Assembly: GCF_000021565.1 (NCBI RefSeq)
Contig: NC_012440.1
Span: 1,256,210-1,320,209, forward strand
Source of the DNA: Persephonella marina EX-H1
GTDB lineage: Bacteria > Aquificota > Aquificia > Aquificales > Hydrogenothermaceae
Length of the DNA: 64,000 bases
Direction of reading: 5' to 3'
Under the pieces are notes generated by a model. It was given only the letters and a program-made list of their open reading frames with translations. It ran no database searches and had not been told where the DNA came from. Both the position numbers and the translations under genes were made by a program. Of this stretch, positions 15,861 to 24,390 are shown one piece after another. Every line of letters starts with the position of its first letter. Position 1 is the first letter of the stretch.

Positions 15861-16124
15861 TTATTCATTGGTGATTTCTTTGAAATACTTAAGTATTTCG
15901 CAGCTTGTTAGTCCTTCCATTTTCAGAAGTAGAACTAAAGTGTTCATAGCTCCAGCTCTCTTTCCAGAGTAGTAGTTTAGTTTTTCAAGTTTATCGTATA
16001 GCGAATAATAACAGTCTAACTCTTTTTGACTTAGACCTTTAGAGTTATTCGCAGAAGTTTCTGCCTGAGTTGTAGTAAATGTTAAAAAAGTAATAAAAGC
16101 TGATAGAAGAACTAACTTTCTCAT
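15861..16124 (-). CDS. Small exported protein
   Basis: 87 aa with a clear signal peptide (MRKLVLLSAFITFLTFTTTQA, cleavage after Ala21 likely), leaving a mature protein of about 66 residues with two Cys (DCYYS, TSCEIL) that could form a disulfide. AGGAGGGAGG-type sequence precedes the ATG. It opens the minus-strand cluster leading to the lipoprotein. No family recognised. Confidence 0.65.
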   Translation of the reverse strand: MRKLVLLSAFITFLTFTTTQAETSANNSKGLSQKELDCYYSLYDKLEKLNYYSGKRAGAMNTLVLLLKMEGLTSCEILKYFKEITNE

Positions 16125-16283
16125 AGTGCTTCCTCCCTCCTTTTTAATATTTACTTAGATTTTTTAGCTTAAAATCTTACTGTATATTTAAAGAATAGAA
16201 ATATTCCTGTCATAGTTAAATCATAAATAAATTTACATCTTTTAAACTCTTTTTAAATTTCTCCTTAAACGAATGATGATAGT

Positions 16284-16490
16284 TCATGTTCCTAACTCCC
16301 AGTTTGATTTTTCTGCCCAAAAGTGACTTATTATAAGAGTTCCTTGAGACAATATACTTAAAAGTTTTATCACCCCTGCAAAAGGAATATCTGCAGGAAC
16401 AGCCTCAAGAAGAACTAAGTATCCTATAAATGCTGTTATTCCAAGAAAAACTCCTACTGTTTGCAGAAAAGTTGAGGTGTGTTTTTTCAT
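16284..16490 (-). CDS. Small two-segment membrane protein
   Basis: 68 aa with two hydrophobic stretches (about residues 8-28 and 37-55) joined by a short loop containing PADIPF. Starts MKKHTSTFLQ. The flanking gaps (16125-16283 and 16491-16606) hold nothing else I recognise. Function unknown; it could be a chance reading frame, but hydrophobic periodicity and a plausible N-terminus favour a gene. Confidence 0.45.
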   Translation of the reverse strand: MKKHTSTFLQTVGVFLGITAFIGYLVLLEAVPADIPFAGVIKLLSILSQGTLIISHFWAEKSNWELGT

Positions 16491-16606
16491 CCAGTCTGTT
16501 GTTTAGTAGATGACAGTCTTTTCTTGAATTTCTATCTTGTTACGCAATAAAAGAGGTTTTTTATTATTATAATGATTGATTAATTTTTAGATTCTGGTGG
16601 TTTATA

Positions 16607-17236
16607 TTGGCAAAAGTTGAACCTTTTGAGGAATTTACGGAAAGATATGAAGAATGGTTTGAGAAAAACAGATATGCTTATCTGTCGGAGCTGAATGCTG
16701 TTAAGAAACTGATTCCTGAGGGAAAAGGTGTTGAGATTGGCGTTGGATCCGGTAGATTTGCTGTTCCTCTAAACATAAAGTACGGTGTTGAACCTTCATT
16801 GAAAATGGCTAAGATCTCAAAGAAAAAGGGAATTTTTGTTATTCGGGCTGTAGCTGAATATCTACCTTTTAAGAACAACTCCTTTGATTTCTGTCTATTT
16901 GTTACAACTATCTGTTTTGTTGATGATATTGATAAATCAATTAAAGAGGCTTACAGAATACTGAGGAAAGAAGGAAAGATAGTTATAGGCTTTATAGATA
17001 AAAACTCCCCTTTAGGTGTTTTTTATGAAAAAATAAAGGAAAAAAGTCCCTTCTACAGATACGCAACATTTTACTCCACAGAGGAACTTACACAGATCCT
17101 TTCCCAGAAAGGTTTTGGAAATTTCAGATATCTCCAGACGGTTTTCAAAAAACTTGACGATATAAAATCTGTTGAGCCTGTCAAAGAAGGTTACGGTGAA
17201 GGCTCTTTTATTGTTATATCTGCAGAAAAGCTTTAA
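16607..17236 (+). CDS. Class I SAM-dependent methyltransferase
   Basis: 209-aa methyltransferase of the Methyltransf_11 type. Motif I is GVEIGVGSGRFAVPL near residues 37-51, followed by an acidic end of strand 2 (GVEPS) and FDFCLFVTT as motif post-I/IV. The substrate is not evident. It begins at TTG 16607 with GGTGG seven bases upstream. It converges with yicC with no gap. Confidence 0.85.
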   Translation: MAKVEPFEEFTERYEEWFEKNRYAYLSELNAVKKLIPEGKGVEIGVGSGRFAVPLNIKYGVEPSLKMAKISKKKGIFVIRAVAEYLPFKNNSFDFCLFVTTICFVDDIDKSIKEAYRILRKEGKIVIGFIDKNSPLGVFYEKIKEKSPFYRYATFYSTEELTQILSQKGFGNFRYLQTVFKKLDDIKSVEPVKEGYGEGSFIVISAEKL

Positions 17237-18094
17237 TCACTCAATATTCTGAACCTGCTGTCTTATCTTCTCAAGCTGTGCTTTCATCTCCACAGTATAT
17301 TCTGAGAAATCTGGCATTTTATTACCCATTGTGTTTATCTCCCTGTGCATCTCCTGACATAGAAAATCCATTTTTCTTCCAACAGGCTGATCAAGTTCTA
17401 AGAGCTCTTTAAATCTTTTTATATGTGTCTTCAGTCTTACGATCTCCTCAGTTATATCCATCTTGTCTGCTATTATTGTGGCTTCTATAAATGCTCTTTC
17501 AGAAAACTCCTCACCTAATAGCTCCCTTATTTTCTCAACAGCTCTCTCTTTCGCCTTAGATATGATCTCTTCTTTCTGTCTGTCTATCTTTTCTGCGATA
17601 TTTTCCAGTATTATAAGCCTGTTTTTAATATCCTTTATCAGATTATCTCCCTCTCTTTTCCTTTCCTCCTTCAGTATTTCACAGGCTTTTTTAACAACAT
17701 CAAGTGTGTTTGATTTCAGTTCCTCATCTATAAGATTCTCTTCCATTTCACCGGCTATACCTGATGCAAGATCGTATATTTTGTCGTCTGAGGGGGAAAG
17801 CTGTATCTCTTCCATAACAGTTTTAACTGTCTCAACAGCTTCTTTCAGGTTGTCAATATTCATAAAAAGCTTTGGTTTCCTATATTTTAGATCTATAAAA
17901 ACCTGAAAGCTCCCTCTATCAAAGAAAGATCTGATTATATTCCTGACATCAAGTTCTACAAAGGCTATAAGGTCTCTATGTCCTTTGACAGATATATCAA
18001 TACCTTTCCCATTCAGAGATTTTATTCTTACAGATATATCGTACTCATCAAACTCCTGTGAAACATAGGCAAATCCTGTCATACTGTACGGCAT
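17237..18094 (-). CDS. yicC: YicC/YloC family endoribonuclease
   Basis: 285-aa YicC-family protein, a family shown to have RNase activity in E. coli. The N-terminal MTGFAY motif, the RSLNGKG-like IKSLNGKGIDI, and the C-terminal PVGRKMDFLCQEMHREINTM segment (DUF1732) are characteristic. AAGGAGGATATT precedes the ATG. In many bacteria it precedes gmk; that is not the case here. It follows the ferritin-VIT1 gene by ten bases, in the same direction. Confidence 0.93.
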   Translation of the reverse strand: MPYSMTGFAYVSQEFDEYDISVRIKSLNGKGIDISVKGHRDLIAFVELDVRNIIRSFFDRGSFQVFIDLKYRKPKLFMNIDNLKEAVETVKTVMEEIQLSPSDDKIYDLASGIAGEMEENLIDEELKSNTLDVVKKACEILKEERKREGDNLIKDIKNRLIILENIAEKIDRQKEEIISKAKERAVEKIRELLGEEFSERAFIEATIIADKMDITEEIVRLKTHIKRFKELLELDQPVGRKMDFLCQEMHREINTMGNKMPDFSEYTVEMKAQLEKIRQQVQNIE

Positions 18095-18104
18095 AATATC
18101 CTCC

Positions 18105-19193
18105 TTAATCTATATTAATTCCAAAAATTGACTGCATTAACGATCCAAACCCATAAGAAAGACCTGCAGCTAAAAATGCTGTCAGAACCATCTCTAAGAT
18201 CTTTTTCTTCACATTTATCCCTGATAAAACAGATATAACTGTTGCCACAACTGTTAGAGCAAGACCGGCAAATAAAACAGCAAAAGGAAGGGCTGTTATG
18301 GAAGTTGGACTGAAAAAGTACGGCAGTACAGGGAATAAAACACCTATCAGATAGGCAAAACCTGTAAACAGACCAGACACTATCTCATTTTCTGTAACTT
18401 CTTCTACAAGGAGTTTTTTAAGTGAGTTTTTTTCTTTTCCAAGTTTTGAGCTTATCTCCTCTGCGAGCTTTTCAGGTATTCCAGTTTCTACAAGTTTTTC
18501 TTTAAACTCATCAACAGCTTTCTCAGGGCGGATATCAAATATTATCTCAAGCTTTTCCTTAATTCCTTCATTTACCTGCCTCTGAGATCTTACAGATATG
18601 AAAGCTCCTATTCCCATAGATAAAGCTCCTGCAATACCAACAATCAGACCTGAGATCGCTACCATAAAGGGATTGTTCAGGTATACAGCTGAAAGTCCTG
18701 TAACAACTCCAAGTATCTCAACAAGTCCGTCATTCATCCCAAGAACGAAATCTCTTATGTTTGACACTCCAAGTTTCTGTGTTTCTTTAGAAAATGTTGT
18801 CTCATGCTCAAGCTCATCAACGATTATCTTTTTTATCTTCTCTTTTTCTTCTTCATCTATGGACTCTTTTTTCAGAAAGTCGTAATACTTTTTGACCGCT
18901 CCTGACTCTCCAAGTTCAAGAAAAGAAACTACAAAAACAGGATTTATTATCTTTGAAAGTACAGACAGAAGGAAAAGTCTTATTTTTGAGTGAGCTGTTT
19001 CAGGTATTTTTTCACCTCTTTTCTGTAAAAAGTCTTTCCAGAACTGGGCGTGAGATTTTTCTATTTCTGCGATCTCTTTCAGTATTTTTTTCAGCTCCGG
19101 ATCTTTTGCTTTCTCAGACAGATAGCTGTAGGTAACAAAATCATTTATCTCGTCTTTATAAAACTCCTTTGCATACTCTACAATCTGCCTCAA
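18105..19193 (-). CDS. Ferritin-like/VIT1 fusion, probable iron or manganese transporter (MbfA-like)
   Basis: 362-aa fusion. Residues 1-150 form a ferritin/rubrerythrin-like four-helix domain with metal-ligand patterns EIEKSHAQF and DELEHETTF. Residues 150-362 are a VIT1/CCC1-type membrane domain (NDGLVEILGVVTGLSAV, then a cytosolic helical insert and three further membrane segments). Members of this architecture export iron or move it into a compartment. The TTG start 19193 overlaps the waaA stop by four bases. A fetB-like gene lies two genes upstream, hinting at a metal-homeostasis theme. Confidence 0.85.
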   Translation of the reverse strand: MRQIVEYAKEFYKDEINDFVTYSYLSEKAKDPELKKILKEIAEIEKSHAQFWKDFLQKRGEKIPETAHSKIRLFLLSVLSKIINPVFVVSFLELGESGAVKKYYDFLKKESIDEEEKEKIKKIIVDELEHETTFSKETQKLGVSNIRDFVLGMNDGLVEILGVVTGLSAVYLNNPFMVAISGLIVGIAGALSMGIGAFISVRSQRQVNEGIKEKLEIIFDIRPEKAVDEFKEKLVETGIPEKLAEEISSKLGKEKNSLKKLLVEEVTENEIVSGLFTGFAYLIGVLFPVLPYFFSPTSITALPFAVLFAGLALTVVATVISVLSGINVKKKILEMVLTAFLAAGLSYGFGSLMQSIFGINID

Positions 19194-20386
19194 ACTAAAT
19201 ACTCCTCAATATTTTTTATGTAGCAGTTTAATATTTTTTCCTGATATTTTGAAATATCCAGTTCTGGTTTAAATCCTTCTTCAAGGAGTCTGTCTATAAG
19301 CTTCTCCATCTCCTTACCATCATTTACGGAAAAAACAGCATTAAATTTTTTTAAAAATCTGTATAGATCCTCAATCTTTTCATAATGGTTGCCTATTACA
19401 ACAGGTTTTCCTTCAACTGCAGGTTCAAGTATGTTGTGACCTCCTACCGGAGCTATAGTCCCACCAACAAAAACTACATCAGCATATCTATAGATCCCTG
19501 AGAGCTCGCCTATTGTATCTATTATGTAAACATCAGAATCAAGCCTGTCCGTTTCTGTTCTGAGAGAGAAAGACAGTCTTTCCTCTTCCAGTAATTTTTT
19601 TATCTGATCCAGTCTCTCAAGATGTCTTGGAGCTATTATAAGCCTGAGATCTGGATATTTAAGCCTCAGATTTTTGTATATTGTTATCAGTACTTTTTCC
19701 TCAGGATCGTGTGTGCTTCCAGCAACGATAACCTTTTTTCCTTTTTTATCAAGAAATAGATCCTTTTTCTGAGAGGAAGAGACAAATTTAAGGTCACCAC
19801 AAAGGACAAGCTTATCCTCAGGAACAAAGAACGAAAGATACTTCAGATCTTTTTCAGATCTTACAAGAAACCTTGAGAAGCTGTTAAGAATTTTTCTGTA
19901 GATTGGGGTAAATCTTCTGTAAAAACTGAAAGAGGAAGGCGAGACTCTTGTGTTTATTGATAGTACAGGTATTCTTTCAGAAGTTTTCACAACAAGATTC
20001 AGCCAGAACTCACCTTCCGTTATTATCAGTGCAGAAGGTCTGTAAATATCTACAAATCTTTTTATCAAAAATGGCAGATCAAGAGGAACAGATCTTACTG
20101 TAGCGTAAGGATACTTTTTTAATGCAAAATCTTTTCCCCTTGGTGAACTTACAGTTATGAGTATGTTGTGTTTTTCTTTTAATCTCTCTATTACCGGATA
20201 GGCAACATTAAGCTCACCTATGCTTGCACAGTGAAACCATAATGTATTCTCTTTAGAGCTGTCACTGTATAATACAAATCTTTCTCTAATGTCTGATCTA
20301 TACCCTTTTTTTCTGTTTGTCAGAACAAAGACAGGAAGGTATAAAAATACAAGAAGCGTGTACAAAAAGTTATAAACAGCTACCAT
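19190..20386 (-). CDS. waaA: 3-deoxy-D-manno-octulosonic acid (Kdo) transferase
   Basis: 398-aa inner-membrane GT-B enzyme transferring Kdo to lipid A precursor. Features: N-terminal membrane anchor, WFHCASIGELNVAYPVI (family motif with the catalytic acidic residue), ITEGEFWLNL, VAGSTHDPEE and GGHNILEPA, all characteristic of WaaA/KdtA. The start overlaps the upstream permease stop by one base. Together with lpxB it marks a Gram-negative envelope. Confidence 0.95.
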   Translation of the reverse strand: MVAVYNFLYTLLVFLYLPVFVLTNRKKGYRSDIRERFVLYSDSSKENTLWFHCASIGELNVAYPVIERLKEKHNILITVSSPRGKDFALKKYPYATVRSVPLDLPFLIKRFVDIYRPSALIITEGEFWLNLVVKTSERIPVLSINTRVSPSSFSFYRRFTPIYRKILNSFSRFLVRSEKDLKYLSFFVPEDKLVLCGDLKFVSSSQKKDLFLDKKGKKVIVAGSTHDPEEKVLITIYKNLRLKYPDLRLIIAPRHLERLDQIKKLLEEERLSFSLRTETDRLDSDVYIIDTIGELSGIYRYADVVFVGGTIAPVGGHNILEPAVEGKPVVIGNHYEKIEDLYRFLKKFNAVFSVNDGKEMEKLIDRLLEEGFKPELDISKYQEKILNCYIKNIEEYLV

Positions 20387-21120
20387 CAGTTAAAAACCGT
20401 CCTGATTATTTTTTTATAGGCAAAATTTACAGAGAATATCCCTGTAAAAAGTGCAACGGCAACGATCATATACATTATAACAAGCTGGAAGGATACAGCC
20501 TCAAGGGGATGGGCTCCTGCTATAAGCATACCTACGGTTATGCCGGGAATATGTATAACTCCAACTGTCTGAAGGCTGTTCAGTATAGGTATCATAGCTG
20601 CCTTTATTGATGCTCTATTAACAAAATAAAAAGCATCCTTTAGGCTTCCACCAAGGGCTATTATATTCTCTATAATATCTATCGTATTTTTTACCTCACC
20701 TTTCATTCTATCAACGGCGATAGTGTAAACATTCAGGGAGTTACCTATTATCATCCCTCCAACAGGTATTATCTCGTTTGGTTTGAATGTTATAAGATTA
20801 AGTGCGATTAAAGAGAAGAGAACTATAAAAGATGCACAGAATATTGATAGAAATGCAACGATATAACCCTTATCTGCCAGTTTTACTCTTCTCTGACCTG
20901 TAAATGCTGCAAAAAGTATCATGAATGTGAGGATTCCTAAAAGCTCTAAAGGGCTTTCAAGCTTGAATATGTATGAGAGGAGATAACCTAAGATCAAAAG
21001 CTGGATAAAGGCTCTTATTGAGTTTATCAGTAATGTTTTTTCTATATCTAACTTCTCTTTGTAAAGGTAGAAAAGGGCGGCTAAAACAAGAATATATGAG
21101 AGTAAAAATTTATATTCCAA
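20386..21120 (-). CDS. fetB: FetB/UPF0014-family membrane permease
   Basis: 244-aa integral membrane protein of the FetB (YbbM) family, which with the ATPase FetA exports iron in E. coli. Visible are the conserved SIRAFIQLLILGYLL and the C-terminal PGITVGMLIAGAHPLEAVSFQLVIMY-type segment (here near residues 180-205), plus about seven hydrophobic segments. No fetA ATPase gene is adjacent in this window, so its partner is encoded elsewhere or absent. It is directly upstream of waaA. Confidence 0.88.
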   Translation of the reverse strand: MEYKFLLSYILVLAALFYLYKEKLDIEKTLLINSIRAFIQLLILGYLLSYIFKLESPLELLGILTFMILFAAFTGQRRVKLADKGYIVAFLSIFCASFIVLFSLIALNLITFKPNEIIPVGGMIIGNSLNVYTIAVDRMKGEVKNTIDIIENIIALGGSLKDAFYFVNRASIKAAMIPILNSLQTVGVIHIPGITVGMLIAGAHPLEAVSFQLVIMYMIVAVALFTGIFSVNFAYKKIIRTVFN

Positions 21121-21173
21121 TTACTTACTCCGGTATGTTAATAAAATCAGATTTATAACAGATATTATAACAG

Positions 21174-22313
21174 CTATGATAGGGAAAGCTCTTTTATCAG
21201 GTCTGCTGATCTTTTTATTGCACCTTTTTCTCCAAGAGCCTTTTTTACTTTTTCAAGATCATTTTTTGTTCTTTCGTAAACTTCAGGATCTTCCAGATAT
21301 CTCAGACTCCATCTGGCTATACTTTCAGGGTTACACTCCTTCTGTAGAAGCTCTTTGATTATCTCCCTTCCGGCAATAATATTTGGAAGTCCAAGGTAAT
21401 CTATGGAAACAAGCATCTTCCCTATAAAAAATGTTACTGGGGAGACCTTGTAAACGAGTAGAAACGGATTTCCAAATATTGCCGTCTCAAGTGTTGCCGT
21501 CCCTGATGCCACATTTAAAAATACAGAATGTTTCATAACCTCATATGAAGGGTGTCTAAAATCTTTAACTGTTATCACCGATAGAGGTACTTTCTTACTT
21601 CCTGCGATCTGTTTTACATTTTCTTCCATATTAGGTGTTGATGGGATAACAAAATGGAGATCTTCTCTTTTTCTGTATATGATCTCCGCTGATGATAGTA
21701 GAATTGGAAGGAGTGTTTTTACCTCACTCTCACGGCTTCCCGGGAGAAGTCCGAATATCTTTTTATCTTTCTCTATTCCTATCTTCTCTTTAAAGCTCTC
21801 TTCTGTTTCCTCTGTTTTTATAATATCAAGTATCGGATGTCCTACATACTCAACCCTAAAGCTATCTGAGATATAATCTGTATAAATCTCCTTTTCAAAA
21901 GGCCATATAGCTATAAGAAGATCTGTGTACTGGGCTATCTTTGGTATTCTTCCCTTTCCCCACGCCCACACCTGTGGGGCTATAAAATAAACCGTTTTTA
22001 TCCCTCTTTTTTTTGCTTCCTTTAACAGTTTTAGATTAAATCCGGGGAAATCAACAACAACAAGAAGATCAATACCTTTATCAAGTATCTCAACAGATCT
22101 TTTGAATGTCTCTTTTATCTTGAAGTACTTAGGGAGAGCTTCCATAAGACCGACAACAGATATATTTTCCAGCTTTTCAACAGTTTCTACACCTGCCTCC
22201 CTCATCTTTGGACCTGTTATGCCAACCCACATGAAATCAGGAAGGGCTTTTACAAGCTGTGAGGCGTAGTTATCCCCTGATATCTCTCCAACGCTGATAA
22301 ACGCTTTTTTCAA
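21174..22313 (-). CDS. lpxB: Lipid-A-disaccharide synthase
   Basis: 379-aa GT-B enzyme joining UDP-diacylglucosamine and lipid X. Recognisable parts: SVGEISGDNYASQLV at the N-terminus, GITGPKMREAG, FPGFNLKLLKEAKKRGI, APQVWAWGKGRI, LLPGSRESEV and the C-terminal SGTATLETAIFGNP. The start is TTG 22313, with AGGTG upstream. Divergent from bioB. It shares strand with waaA and fetB after a 53-base gap. Confidence 0.96.
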   Translation of the reverse strand: MKKAFISVGEISGDNYASQLVKALPDFMWVGITGPKMREAGVETVEKLENISVVGLMEALPKYFKIKETFKRSVEILDKGIDLLVVVDFPGFNLKLLKEAKKRGIKTVYFIAPQVWAWGKGRIPKIAQYTDLLIAIWPFEKEIYTDYISDSFRVEYVGHPILDIIKTEETEESFKEKIGIEKDKKIFGLLPGSRESEVKTLLPILLSSAEIIYRKREDLHFVIPSTPNMEENVKQIAGSKKVPLSVITVKDFRHPSYEVMKHSVFLNVASGTATLETAIFGNPFLLVYKVSPVTFFIGKMLVSIDYLGLPNIIAGREIIKELLQKECNPESIARWSLRYLEDPEVYERTKNDLEKVKKALGEKGAIKRSADLIKELSLS

Positions 22314-22353
22314 TCACATACACCTTTTTGATTTAATTATACAATACAAATTA

Positions 22354-22385
22354 TGGTAAACTATAAAAAATCAACAGGTTAACGA
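22354..22385. promoter_or_regulatory. Possible BirA (biotin repressor) box before bioB
   Basis: TGGTAAACT (22354-22362) and GGTTAACGA (22377-22385) are separated by 14 bases. The known BirA operator is TTGTAAACC, 14-16 bases, GGTTTACAA; each half here matches seven of nine positions. It ends seven bases before the bioB ATG, overlapping the Shine-Dalgarno region, a suitable place for repression. Whether this genome encodes a BirA with a DNA-binding domain is not visible. Confidence 0.4.
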
Positions 22386-22392
22386 GGTTGTT

Positions 22393-23403
22393 ATGGAAGA
22401 TTTTATAAAAGGTCTGGCTGAAAGAGTCTTAGAAGGAGAGAAGTTATCAAAAGAGGATGGATTGAAGATACTTTCCATACCTGATGAGTATCTTGATCTT
22501 CTCGTACAGGAAGCATCAAAGGTAAGAGAGGCTGTTTTTGGAGATGAGGTTGAGTTCTGCTCACTTATAAATGCAAAAAATGGTGCCTGTAGTGAGGACT
22601 GTTCATTCTGTGCTCAGTCTTCAAAGTATCCAACTCCTATAAATGCATACGGACTTGTTCCAAAGAAAGAGCTTGTTGAGGGAGCTCAAAAGGCTGTATC
22701 TATAAAGGCGAACAGATACTGTATTGTGACAAGTGGAAAAAGGGCAACAAAGGAAGAAGTTGAGCAGATAGCTGATGCTGTTAGAGAGATAACAGAGAAC
22801 CTTCCTGTAAGGGTATGTGTATCAATAGGAACTGTGGATGAGGAAGACCTTAAGCTTTTAAAAGATTCAGGTGTTGACAGGGTAAATCACAACCTTGAGA
22901 CATCAGAGAGACATTTTAAAAATATTGTTACAACTCACAGTTATAAAGAGAGGCTTGAAACAATAAAAACTGTTCAGAAGGTTGGTCTTTCAACATGTAC
23001 AGGTGGTATATTCGGTATAGGTGAGACAGATGAGGATATAGTTGATCTCGCCTCTGTATACAGAGAGCTTAACGTTAACTCAATACCTATGAACTTTCTT
23101 ATACCAATTCCCGGAACACCTCTTGAAGGGAATAAACAGCTTACACCTCAAAGATGTCTTAAGATCATATCCCTTTTCAAGTTATTCAATCCTCAGGCTG
23201 AGCTGAGGCTCTGTGGTGGAAGGGAGATAAATCTCAGGGAGTACCATGACACAGCGATGGAGATAGCAAACTGTGTTATGGCAGGTGGTTATCTCACAAG
23301 GGCTGGAAGAGCACCTGGAAAGGATGAAGAGATGGTGAGAAGACTGGGAAGAAAGCTTATCACAGGAAGGGATCTTTTCTCAAAGTACAAAACAGCCGTT
23401 TAG
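22393..23403 (+). CDS. bioB: Biotin synthase
   Basis: 336-aa radical SAM enzyme inserting sulfur into dethiobiotin. The radical SAM cluster motif is ACSEDCSFCAQSSKYP (CxxxCxxC). Other hallmarks: YCIVTSGK, VNHNLETSERHF, CTGGIFGIGE, PMNFLIPIPGTPL and the RLCGGRE motif whose Arg binds the auxiliary 2Fe-2S cluster. No other biotin genes are adjacent; a BirA-like site lies upstream. Confidence 0.98.
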   Translation: MEDFIKGLAERVLEGEKLSKEDGLKILSIPDEYLDLLVQEASKVREAVFGDEVEFCSLINAKNGACSEDCSFCAQSSKYPTPINAYGLVPKKELVEGAQKAVSIKANRYCIVTSGKRATKEEVEQIADAVREITENLPVRVCVSIGTVDEEDLKLLKDSGVDRVNHNLETSERHFKNIVTTHSYKERLETIKTVQKVGLSTCTGGIFGIGETDEDIVDLASVYRELNVNSIPMNFLIPIPGTPLEGNKQLTPQRCLKIISLFKLFNPQAELRLCGGREINLREYHDTAMEIANCVMAGGYLTRAGRAPGKDEEMVRRLGRKLITGRDLFSKYKTAV

Positions 23404-23445
23404 TCTGTTAGAATATCTCTTTAAAACAGTGAAAAGGGGATCTGA

Positions 23446-24390
23446 TTGGCTGTTCTTGTTACAGGTGGTGCAGGTTTTATCGGTTCACATCTTGTTGAGG
23501 AGCTTATAAAAAAAGACCAGACTGTTATTGTTGTTGATAATCTATCAACAGGAAAGATTGAGAATCTGCCGTGCAGTGATAAGGTTATATTCATAGAAGG
23601 TGATATATCTGAAAAAGGTTTTGTTAAAGAGCTTTTCAGTTTTTACAGTTTTGATAAGGTCTTTCACCTTGCTGCTGTTGCCTCAGTTGCAAAATCTGTT
23701 GAACTTCCAGAGGAAACACACAGGACAAACTTTGATGCCACCCTTTATCTTTTAGAGAGTTCAATTGGTAAGGTAAACAGGTTTGTCTTCGCCTCATCTG
23801 CTGCTGTTTACGGTGATCTTCTAGAGCTCCCAAAAAGAGAGGATATGCCTGTAAAACCTCTCACACCTTATGCTGTTGATAAGTATGCATCTGAAAGGTA
23901 TGTTGTAAACGCTTTCAGACTTTACGGGCTTGATTCTACAGCAGTCAGATTTTTTAATGTTTTTGGAGAGAGGCAGGATCCTTCGTCTCCTTACTCAGGT
24001 GTTATATCAATATTTATTGACAGGATAAAAAGGTATAAAAATGGTGAGGATACTGAGATTGTAATATATGGAGATGGAAAGCAGACAAGGGATTTTATCT
24101 ATGTAAAGGATGTTGTGAAAGCGTTAATATTACTCTCTGAAAGTAGAGACTCCTCTGGAGAGGTTTTTAATTTAGGAACAGGAAGCTCAATATCCCTACT
24201 GGAGATACTTGATATTCTTAAAGAGATTGTGGGAGATCTGCCTCCTGTAAGATTTGAGAAAGAAAGAAAGGGAGATATTAAGCATTCTCAGGCTGATATA
24301 TCAAAGATAAAGTCATTGGGATTCAGTCCCGAATACTCACTTAAGGAAGGTCTTGAAAAACTGCTTTTTTCTGAAGGGGTTAAGACCTAA
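23446..24390 (+). CDS. NAD-dependent nucleotide-sugar epimerase (GalE-like)
   Basis: 314-aa extended short-chain dehydrogenase. Rossmann motif GGAGFIGSHL at the N-terminus, catalytic YxxxK (YAVDKYASE), and RFFNVFGERQDPSSPYSGVIS typical of UDP-sugar 4-epimerases. Start TTG 23446 with AGGGGA five bases upstream. Its 3' end overlaps the convergent PelB-like gene by four bases. It could provide UDP-GalNAc or related sugars for Pel, which contains GalNAc, but that is only a positional inference. Confidence 0.88.
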   Translation: MAVLVTGGAGFIGSHLVEELIKKDQTVIVVDNLSTGKIENLPCSDKVIFIEGDISEKGFVKELFSFYSFDKVFHLAAVASVAKSVELPEETHRTNFDATLYLLESSIGKVNRFVFASSAAVYGDLLELPKREDMPVKPLTPYAVDKYASERYVVNAFRLYGLDSTAVRFFNVFGERQDPSSPYSGVISIFIDRIKRYKNGEDTEIVIYGDGKQTRDFIYVKDVVKALILLSESRDSSGEVFNLGTGSSISLLEILDILKEIVGDLPPVRFEKERKGDIKHSQADISKIKSLGFSPEYSLKEGLEKLLFSEGVKT

